The position numbers and the translations under genes were made by a program. From Roseateles puraquae (GTDB taxonomy: Bacteria > Pseudomonadota > Gammaproteobacteria > Burkholderiales > Burkholderiaceae_C), in the NCBI RefSeq assembly GCF_002205845.1, contig NZ_NISI01000002.1, positions 62,001-126,000 of the forward strand: 64,000 bases of DNA, given 5' to 3'. The notes below the pieces were generated by a model. It was not told the origin of the DNA. It worked only from the letters and a program-made list of their open reading frames with translations, and ran no database searches. Positions 6,772 to 13,597 of this stretch are shown in pieces; position 1 is the first letter of the stretch, and each line of letters begins with the position of its first letter.

Positions 6772-8666
6772 GCGGCCCGCGTGTTGAGCAGGCCCTGCAC
6801 CCGCGCCTGCAAGCCCTCCGGCGTGACCTGACCCGCCGGCAGCGGCGCGTCCACGGTCAAGCTCACCCGGCTCCAGAAGCCGCGGCGCAGCGGCTTGACC
6901 ATCGCCTTGCCCCCTTCCACGCGCGAGAAGAAGCTGCCCCACAGATTGCCCAGGGCCATCGGGATGACGGGCAGGTCCGGCCGGCCCTCGATCAGCTTCA
7001 TGACACCGCCCTTGAAGGGCTGCAGTTCACCGTCGCGCGTGAGGCCGCCCTCGGGGAAGATGCAGACCATCTCGCCGTCGTCCAGCACGGCTTGCGCCGC
7101 CGCAAAGGCGGCTTCATAGGTGGCCGGGTCGGTCTTCTGCGGTGCGATCGGGATGGCCTTGGCGAGGCGGAACATCCAGCCCAGCACGGGGATCTTGAAG
7201 ATCTGGTGGTCCATCAGGAAGCGGATGGGCCGGGGGCTGGCGGCCATCAGCAGCACCGCGTCGACGAAGCTCACGTGGTTGCACACCAGCACGGCCGGGC
7301 CGGTGGTGGGCAGGCGCTCGTCGTGCACGATGCGAAAGCGATAGACCAGCCGCGTGAGCACGAAGGCCGCGAAGCGCAGCAGGTATTCCGGCACGATCAG
7401 GAAGATGTAGAAGGCCACGATGGCGTTGGCGATGCCGACCGCCAGGAAGACCTGAGGAATGGTCATGCCCGCGCCCAGCATGGCACCCGCGGCGATCGAG
7501 CTCGCGATCATGAACACCGCGTTCAGGATGTTGTTGGCCGCGATGATGCGAGCCCGGTGGCTGGGCTGGGCGCGCAGCTGGATCAGGGCATACATCGGCA
7601 CGCTGTACAGGCCGGCGAACAGGGCCAGCAGCGTCAGGTCAGCCAGCACGCGCCAGTGGGCCGGCACGGCCAGGAAGGCGCTCACGGTGTAGGGCTCGGC
7701 GGCGGGCAGACCGGTGGACGCGAAGTACAGGTCGATCGCGAACACGCTCATGCCGATGGCGCCCAGCGGCACCAGGCCGATCTCCACATGCCGCTTGGAC
7801 AGCATCTCGCACAGCAGCGAGCCGATGCCGATGCCGATGGAGAACACCGCCAGCAGCAGCGAGGCCACCTGCGGGCTGCCGTGCAGCACCTCCTTGGCGA
7901 AAGCCGGGAAGTTGGACAGGAACACCGCCCCGAAGAACCACATCCATGAGATGCCCAGCAGCGAGCGAAACACCGCCAGGCCCTGGTGGGCCAGCTTCAG
8001 GTTGCGCCAGGTCTCGGTGAAGGGGTTCCAGTTGATGACGAGGTCGGGGTCGGTCGACGGGCTGGGCGGAATGGCCTGCGCCGTGGCGCGGCCGAGCACC
8101 GCCAGCACCAGGCAGGCGATGGCCACGTGATGGGGGCCCACCACCGGCGTGTCCACCAGCACGCCGCCGAGCAGCTGGCCCAGCAGGATGGCGACGAAGG
8201 TGCCCATCTCCACCATGCCGTTGCCGCCCGTCAGCTCGCGTTCGCTCAGCTGCTGCGGCAGGTAGGCGTACTTCACCGGGCCGAACAGCGTGGAGTGCAG
8301 GCCCATCAGGAACACGCAGGCCAGCAGCGCGGGCACGTTCGTCGTCCAGAAACCCCAGGCGGCGATCACCATGATGGCGATCTCCAGGCTCTTCACGAGC
8401 TGCATCAGGCGCGCCTTGTCGTGCTTGTCGGCCAGCTGGCCGCTGGTGGCCGAGAACAGCACGTAGGGCAGGATGAACAGCGCCCCGATCACCAGCCCGG
8501 CCATCTTCGGCTCCAGCCAGCTCAGCTGCAGCTGGTAGGTCACCATCAGCGTGAACGCGAACTTGAAGACGTTGTCGTTGGCCGCGCCGAGGAACTGCGT
8601 CCAGAAAAAGGGCGCAAAGCGGCGCTGCCCCAGCAGGGCGAACTGATTCGGGTGTTCTTGGCTCAT
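6768..8666 (-). CDS. LplT-like MFS transporter fused to PlsC-like acyltransferase
   Basis: A 632-residue two-domain protein. Residues about 1-420 form a 12-helix MFS transporter resembling lysophospholipid transporter LplT (early motif FLGAANDNVFKFA). Residues about 440-632 form a 1-acylglycerol-3-phosphate acyltransferase domain with the catalytic NHVSFVDA (HX4D) and FPEGGLTRDG motifs. In known systems LplT flips lysophospholipids inward and a PlsC-like enzyme re-acylates them. The fusion would couple both steps. The start at 8666 overlaps the stop of the DUF2145-like gene (ATGA), and the stop overlaps the next start. It anchors the lipid theme of this operon. Confidence 0.92.
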   Translation of the reverse strand: MSQEHPNQFALLGQRRFAPFFWTQFLGAANDNVFKFAFTLMVTYQLQLSWLEPKMAGLVIGALFILPYVLFSATSGQLADKHDKARLMQLVKSLEIAIMVIAAWGFWTTNVPALLACVFLMGLHSTLFGPVKYAYLPQQLSERELTGGNGMVEMGTFVAILLGQLLGGVLVDTPVVGPHHVAIACLVLAVLGRATAQAIPPSPSTDPDLVINWNPFTETWRNLKLAHQGLAVFRSLLGISWMWFFGAVFLSNFPAFAKEVLHGSPQVASLLLAVFSIGIGIGSLLCEMLSKRHVEIGLVPLGAIGMSVFAIDLYFASTGLPAAEPYTVSAFLAVPAHWRVLADLTLLALFAGLYSVPMYALIQLRAQPSHRARIIAANNILNAVFMIASSIAAGAMLGAGMTIPQVFLAVGIANAIVAFYIFLIVPEYLLRFAAFVLTRLVYRFRIVHDERLPTTGPAVLVCNHVSFVDAVLLMAASPRPIRFLMDHQIFKIPVLGWMFRLAKAIPIAPQKTDPATYEAAFAAAQAVLDDGEMVCIFPEGGLTRDGELQPFKGGVMKLIEGRPDLPVIPMALGNLWGSFFSRVEGGKAMVKPLRRGFWSRVSLTVDAPLPAGQVTPEGLQARVQGLLNTRAA

Positions 8667-9439
8667 TGCGGGACGAGTTGAGGTGCTTGTGAGAGGCCGG
8701 TGCGCTGCAGCCACGCGAACATGGAGTCGACCGTGACCGTGTCGATGTGGCTGCTGAAACGACGCGCGCTCGGATGATCGTCGAAAGCGATGTTCGCGCG
8801 AGTCAGGCGACCCCCTAGTCGCGTCAGCGTGGACAGGTGCAGGTCGGTCGGCTCGTAGCCCTGGTGCTGCAGCCAGTCCTGCGCCGCCCGGCGGCTCACC
8901 ACGCCCGGCGCGGCAGCACCGGCCAGGGTCTCCAGCGCCCATTGGTTGCTCTGCTGGTAGCGGGTGCCGAAGGCATAGGCCACCATGCTGTAGCGCGGTT
9001 CGTGGAAGCGCGCCACGCGGGTGTTGTCGGCCAGCACGGGCAGCAGGGCCTGCTGGAGTTCGGGCTTGAGCACCACGAAGGCGGCCTCGTAGCGGAAGGG
9101 GTTGTCCAGGAAGAACTCGCCCAGGCCCTGACGGTAGACCGCGGCCTGGTCGGTGCCGCAGTGGTTGAGCTTGTGCACCACGCGCCAGACGCCGTCCTGG
9201 CGGTAGGCCAGGCCCAGGTGCGACCAGCGCAGGCCGTACTTCGACAGGTCCTGCCCGGCGCGGGCCAGCACGGCGACGTCGGCGCCGCTGGCGTCCAGGG
9301 CCCGCAGCGTGGCCTCGGCCAGGCGCAGGCCCTGTTCGACCTGGGCCGTTGAGGGCGGCTTCTCTTCGCAGGAGCGACCCGCGTGGGCTGGCGCCGCCAG
9401 CGTCAGCGCGAGGGCCGCGGCAGCCAGGGCGCGCTTCAC
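8663..9439 (-). CDS. DUF2145-like exported protein
   Basis: About 258 residues with a GTG start overlapping the previous stop (GTGA), an Ala-rich signal peptide (ALAAAALALTLAAPAHA) and a mature part beginning GRSCEEKPPS. I recognise features of the DUF2145 family, such as LRWSHLGLAYR followed by WRVVHKLNHCGT, and a conserved-looking DNPFRYE segment. The conserved His/Cys positions suggest an enzyme or a metal site, but no function is established to my knowledge. It is probably periplasmic. It lies between a second exported protein and the transporter-acyltransferase fusion, in a row of overlapping genes. The same reading frame stays open far upstream, but that extension overlaps other genes and is a shadow. 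Confidence 0.8.
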   Translation of the reverse strand: MKRALAAAALALTLAAPAHAGRSCEEKPPSTAQVEQGLRLAEATLRALDASGADVAVLARAGQDLSKYGLRWSHLGLAYRQDGVWRVVHKLNHCGTDQAAVYRQGLGEFFLDNPFRYEAAFVVLKPELQQALLPVLADNTRVARFHEPRYSMVAYAFGTRYQQSNQWALETLAGAAAPGVVSRRAAQDWLQHQGYEPTDLHLSTLTRLGGRLTRANIAFDDHPSARRFSSHIDTVTVDSMFAWLQRTGLSQAPQLVPQ

Positions 9440-9909
9440 CGCGTCACCCGTTCGTTGTGCAGCAGGGCCTTGCCGATCTCGTTGGGGATGAAGGCGATGA
9501 CCTCGCCCGCAGCTGACAGCAGCGTGCCGGCCCCGATCACCGACACCGCCACCGCAGCGCCGGTGGACACCGCGAAGCCCTCGGCCAGCTTGCCGGCGGT
9601 GCGGATGCTGATGCGCACGCCATCGGACACGCGCTCCAGCACCCACACCGTCGCGCCGCCCACCACCTGCACGCTGACCACGACCAGCGCCGTGCCCGCC
9701 GACAGCAGTGCCACCGGGGCGGCACTGAGCGCCACGCCAGTGGCGCTCACGGCGCCCACCGACAGGGCCACCGGTGCCAGCGAGATGGCGAGGCTGGCTT
9801 CCGACAGGCTGGCATCGGCCCGGGCGGCCGGCGTGGCGGCGAGGCTGGCACACAGCGCCAGGCCCATCAGCAGGGGTGTCAGGCGACGAGGGCGTTGAAC
9901 TGGGTTCAT
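9436..9909 (-). CDS. Exported hydrophobic protein of unknown function
   Basis: A 157-residue protein with a signal peptide (ending near ATPAARADA) and a mature part made of Ala/Val/Gly/Ser-rich hydrophobic stretches (SVGAVSATGVALSAAPVALLSAGTA and similar). These may be membrane-active or beta-rich, and the protein ends in a polar tail (IPNEIGKALLHNERVTR). I do not recognise a family. It is the first gene of the seven-gene minus-strand run, with a clean 190-base divergent intergenic region upstream, so the operon promoter should lie at 9910-10099. Its stop overlaps the next start (GTGA). Confidence 0.7.
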   Translation of the reverse strand: MNPVQRPRRLTPLLMGLALCASLAATPAARADASLSEASLAISLAPVALSVGAVSATGVALSAAPVALLSAGTALVVVSVQVVGGATVWVLERVSDGVRISIRTAGKLAEGFAVSTGAAVAVSVIGAGTLLSAAGEVIAFIPNEIGKALLHNERVTR

Positions 9910-10099
9910 GGGGCAGGACCGAAGTCCGGAAGTGAAGACGGCCGGATGTTGCGTGAAGCCCTGGGTGGCGTGCGAGGAATCGTGAACGGGTGCACGCCGA
10001 GCGCCGGCGGGTAGCGTGCAATGACACCGGCTGGTTAGGATGCCGCGGCCCGGCTGCCGCGCTATCGTGACGGCGCCTGCGGTGTCTTTTGTCCAGCTC

Positions 10100-10879
10100 A
10101 TGCCTGCTCCTCCTCCTGAGTCCTCTTCGCGGCTGGCCGTCGGTGCCCAGCCGGTGAACCGGCGCACCCACCGCCCGCTGGCCGCGGCGGGCGAGGACGC
10201 GCCCGAAACCCTGCAGCTGCGTCAGCAGCAATTGCGGGCGCGGCACGAACTCGGTCGGCCGCTCGCCGCCGGGCCGCAGCCGGCGCGCGCCCGTGCGCCG
10301 CTGCCGCTGGCCGCGCGCGTGCAGGCCGGGGTGGGCGTGGTGTCGCTGTCCGGCGCGTTGTTCGTCGCACAGCCGCTTGCGATGGGGGTGCTGGTGGTGG
10401 TGGGCGCCGTGAGCCTCACCTGGGCGGCCCGGGGCTTGTGGCGCGCGCCGCGGCCGGTGCCCGGTGTGCCGGGCGAGCTCTTGCCTGCGGCGGCACTGGC
10501 GTCGCTGGACGCGTTGCTGGTGCGCGCAGCGCCCGAGCTGCCCGAGGCCGCCAAGCCGGTGCTGCAGCGTATCAACGCAGCCCTGGCCCAGGCCCAGCAG
10601 CCCGAGGTCATCGCAGCGCTCAGCCTGCAGGACCGTGCCTTTGTGCTGCAGACCGTCGTGCGTTACCTGCCCGACAGCCTGGAGGCTTTTCTGCGCCTGC
10701 CGCCGTCGCGCCGGGCGGTGCCGTTGGCCGATGGCCAGCCGAGTGCTGATGATGCGCTGGTGCAGCAGCTCGGCGCCGTCGACGAACGCCTGCAGCGCTG
10801 CCTGCAGGCGGGTCACGATGAGGCGGCCGAGGCGCTGCTCAGGCAGCAGCGCTTCCTGGACGCCAAGGCTCGCGAGTAG
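10100..10879 (+). CDS. Hypothetical membrane-anchored protein
   Basis: A 259-residue protein starting at ATG 10100 (an in-frame ATG at 10040 would add 20 residues). An Arg/Pro-rich cytoplasmic N-terminus is followed by a hairpin of two membrane helices around residues 75-115 and a helical soluble C-terminal half rich in Ala, Leu and Gln. No recognised domain. It is divergent from the seven-gene lipid-type operon, with which it shares a 190-base upstream region, and converges with the YiaA/B-like gene 8 bases beyond its stop. Confidence 0.65.
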   Translation: MPAPPPESSSRLAVGAQPVNRRTHRPLAAAGEDAPETLQLRQQQLRARHELGRPLAAGPQPARARAPLPLAARVQAGVGVVSLSGALFVAQPLAMGVLVVVGAVSLTWAARGLWRAPRPVPGVPGELLPAAALASLDALLVRAAPELPEAAKPVLQRINAALAQAQQPEVIAALSLQDRAFVLQTVVRYLPDSLEAFLRLPPSRRAVPLADGQPSADDALVQQLGAVDERLQRCLQAGHDEAAEALLRQQRFLDAKARE

Positions 10880-10887
10880 CGCCCGCC

Positions 10888-11355
10888 TCAGGCGGCGCGG
10901 TTGCCGGCGTCCACTTCGCCGCGGGCGCGCTGGGCGTTGGACTGCTCCAGCAGGTCGGCCTCGTGGCGGTCGCGCAGGGTCTTGGCCAGCGTGAAGGTGC
11001 TCGACACGAGGAACAGCCAGGACACGCCCATGTAGCGCTTGATCCAGGCGTCCATCTCCATGCGCCACAGGCCCCAGGCGGTCAGCGCCAGGGCGGCGGC
11101 CAGCGCGATCCAGACCATCATCACCCAGCCCTGGGTGTCGACCTGGCCATCGCGGTTGTCGCGCTGGGTCTTGGCCACGGCAAAGCAGGAGAAGACCGAG
11201 AAGATGATGCCGATCGCCAGGAAGGCGCGGTCCAGGTCCTGTCCGGGGGCGCCGAACACGCCCCAGCCGCAGGCCAGCAGCGAGAGAACGAACGAGGCCC
11301 AGACCTGGATGCGCCAGGAGTTGGTGTCGCGTTGCATGACGAAGCGGGTGGCCAT
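10888..11355 (-). CDS. YiaA/YiaB family inner-membrane protein
   Basis: A 155-residue protein with four predicted membrane helices arranged as two hairpins, each containing a helix, a polar turn and a second helix followed by AKTQRDNRDG or AKTLRDRHEAD. This internal duplication matches the YiaAB two-helix domain. The function of the family is unknown. The ATG at 11355 begins MATRFVMQRDTNSWRIQ, typical of the family. It is a monocistronic minus-strand gene. Confidence 0.8.
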   Translation of the reverse strand: MATRFVMQRDTNSWRIQVWASFVLSLLACGWGVFGAPGQDLDRAFLAIGIIFSVFSCFAVAKTQRDNRDGQVDTQGWVMMVWIALAAALALTAWGLWRMEMDAWIKRYMGVSWLFLVSSTFTLAKTLRDRHEADLLEQSNAQRARGEVDAGNRAA

Positions 11356-11463
11356 GGTGAAGAGTTCCTTGTGCTGTCTTGGGGCCGCGATGTTCGGCGA
11401 TGTCGGCCGGCGCGGCCTCGGGAATAGTGCCGGGTGGCGTGCCAAGCGCCTCGAAGTTGCGCC

Positions 11464-12690
11464 TCATGACACGCTTGGCCGCTCGAAGTGGGGGCGCGTG
11501 GCGAACACCGCGGGCGACCAGGCGGACCCTTGCCAGCGCACCCGGCGCTTGAGGGCGAGGTCGAACAGCAGCGGGTTGTGCTCGCGCAGTGCCGCCAGCG
11601 GCGCGACATCCGCCTCGGCCAGCAGGCCGGCACGCACCAGCGCGGGCAGGCGCAGCAGCGCCGCGATGCCGGGCAGCGGGTAGTCGGAACCCTGCAGCAG
11701 GCGTGCGTGCCAGTCGCTGCGGGCCAGCAGCGCGCGGGCGACCTCGGGGCGGCGGTTGGTCTGCAGCACGCAGGAGATGTCGCCCATGAGATGCGCGCCC
11801 CAGCCTTCGTCCATCAGCCGGGCGAACAGCGAGAAGGCGCTGACCTCGCGCGGGCGCCGGGCATCCAGGTCCAGTGCATGCCCCAGCGAGCCGCAGTGGG
11901 CGACGATCACCCGCACGCCCCGGGCCAGCGCAGCGCGCACGTGCAACGGGTTGCCGAGGTCCTCGCGGCCGGCGCCGGGCACGGCCTTCTCCTCGCCGCA
12001 GTGCACGATGACCGGCAGCCGTGTGCTGGCCAGGCGCTCGTAGAAGGGCGTGAGCCGAGGGTCGCGCAGGTCGATGGCCATGCTGGACGGCAGCCACTTC
12101 AGCGCCACGGCGCCTTGTGCGAGCGCGCTGTCGAGGCGGTCCAGCGCATCCGGCCGCTGGGGGTGGATGGACGCCACCCAGCCGAAGCGATCGCGGTGTT
12201 GTGCGGCCACGTCGGCTGCGTAGGCATCGGGCACGTGGAAGGTCGTCTGCGCCACCACGGGGCGGCCCTGCGCGTCGCAGGCATGGTCGAAGGCGAACAG
12301 CAGCCAGCGGGCACCGGCGGGGAAGTCATCGGCCAGGGCGCGCAGCCGCTGCACGTAGGCGCGGTCCACGCTGGGTGCATCCGGCGGCACGCAGGCGGCG
12401 TTGAGGATGAAGCGCTTGCGCAGCGACTCGATCGGGTGCCACCACTGGTCGAGCTGGGCATTGATGGTGCAGCCGGAGCCGGAGTCGCCGGTGCCCAGCA
12501 GGTGGGTGTGCACGTCCCAGAGCTGGTCGATGGCCAGACCATCGAAGCTGGCGGCGACGAAGTCACGCAGCGCGGGCGGGATGCCGGGGCGGCATGGGTT
12601 GAGCAGGCTGGCACGCGCGGGGTCGGCGAGGCTGGTGAACAGGCCCGCAGCGGCGGCGCCGCAGCACAGCAGGTGACGTCGATTGAGCAT
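11464..12690 (-). CDS. Metal-dependent hydrolase, amidohydrolase family, exported
   Basis: A 408-residue TIM-barrel hydrolase. The N-terminus has a twin-arginine-like signal (NRRHLLCCGAAAAGLF), so export in folded form is plausible. Metal-ligand motifs appear in order: DVHTHLLG (HxH), VIVHCGEE, VIVAHCGSLG and GSDYPLPG (late Asp). This matches the amidohydrolase-2 class, many of which are decarboxylases or lactonases. The substrate cannot be inferred. It is transcribed divergently from the XRE regulator at 12818, which is 127 bases away and could regulate it (inference). Confidence 0.82.
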   Translation of the reverse strand: MLNRRHLLCCGAAAAGLFTSLADPARASLLNPCRPGIPPALRDFVAASFDGLAIDQLWDVHTHLLGTGDSGSGCTINAQLDQWWHPIESLRKRFILNAACVPPDAPSVDRAYVQRLRALADDFPAGARWLLFAFDHACDAQGRPVVAQTTFHVPDAYAADVAAQHRDRFGWVASIHPQRPDALDRLDSALAQGAVALKWLPSSMAIDLRDPRLTPFYERLASTRLPVIVHCGEEKAVPGAGREDLGNPLHVRAALARGVRVIVAHCGSLGHALDLDARRPREVSAFSLFARLMDEGWGAHLMGDISCVLQTNRRPEVARALLARSDWHARLLQGSDYPLPGIAALLRLPALVRAGLLAEADVAPLAALREHNPLLFDLALKRRVRWQGSAWSPAVFATRPHFERPSVS

Positions 12691-12817
12691 TCAGGCAACG
12701 GAAGGCGGGTGGCGAAGGCCGCGAATGTCGCGAGCACCCGGCGGAGGGCGGCCGTATTTCTCGCCGCGGTGCAGGCCTTGCGCCAGACGGTGGCGTCATG
12801 CGCTACCGTCGCGGGCC

Positions 12818-13597
12818 ATGTCGAGCACGCAATCCCTTGTCGCCCTGATCAAGGCCGAGCTGAAAAGCCAGGGCCTGAGCTATGCCGAGCTGGCCGAGGC
12901 GCTGGACCTGTCCGAGAGCAGCGTGAAGCGCATGCTCGCGCCGGGCGGCGAGATGCCCCTGTCGCGGGTGGACGAGATCTGCCGTGTGCTCAAGCTGGAG
13001 TTCGCCGAGCTGGCTGGCCGGCTGGCCGCGCAGGCGCCGACCCTGCGTGAGCTGAGCCTGGAGCAGGAGCGCGCCGTCGTGGCTGACCCGAAGCTGCTGC
13101 TGGTGGCCATCTGCTGCCTGAGCCATTGGGCCATCGAGGACGTGCTGGCCCGCTACCGCATCACCGAGGCGGATGCCATCGCGGCGCTGGCGCAGCTCGA
13201 CCGCCTGGGCGTCATCGAGCTGCGGCCGCACAACCGCTACAAGCTCAAGGTGGCCAAGACCTTGCGTTGGCGGCCGCAGGGGCCGGTCATGCAGTTCTTC
13301 CGCGAGCGGGTGATGGCCGACTTCTTTGCCGGCGGCTTCGATGGCGACGGCGAGATGCTCACGCTGGTGCACGGTGAGTTCGGCGCCGGCCATGCGCGCG
13401 AGCTGGCCGAGCGGCTGCAGCGCGCGGCTGACGATTTCGCGCGCCAGCACCTGCTCGACCAGAAGCTGCCCTCGTCGGAGAAGCGCCCCTACAGCGTCGT
13501 CATCGGCCTGCGCTCCTGGGTGTTCGAGGCCTTCCGTGACCTGGAGCGCGCGGGGCTCGGCCAGCGCAAGTCGGACTCGATCAGCCCCAGGCGTTAG
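12818..13597 (+). CDS. XRE-family helix-turn-helix regulator
   Basis: A 259-residue protein with an N-terminal helix-turn-helix (residues about 18-60: LSYAELAEALDLSESSVKRM, then LSRVDEICRVL) typical of Cro/CI proteins. It is followed by a C-terminal domain of about 190 residues that looks partly winged-helix (ITEADAIAALAQLDRLGVIEL). The start at ATG 12818 puts the HTH close to the N-terminus, and the longer reading is shadow-like. It is divergent from the amidohydrolase gene. Its stop codon overlaps the stop of the convergent kinase gene by 3 bases. Confidence 0.82.
   Translation: MSSTQSLVALIKAELKSQGLSYAELAEALDLSESSVKRMLAPGGEMPLSRVDEICRVLKLEFAELAGRLAAQAPTLRELSLEQERAVVADPKLLLVAICCLSHWAIEDVLARYRITEADAIAALAQLDRLGVIELRPHNRYKLKVAKTLRWRPQGPVMQFFRERVMADFFAGGFDGDGEMLTLVHGEFGAGHARELAERLQRAADDFARQHLLDQKLPSSEKRPYSVVIGLRSWVFEAFRDLERAGLGQRKSDSISPRR

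Noticed and set aside
8663-12097. Very long minus-strand open frame of 1144 codons
   Set aside because: Only its 3' part (from GTG 9439) is real. The rest overlaps genes on both strands and is Arg/Ala/Pro-rich shadow sequence of 70% GC DNA.
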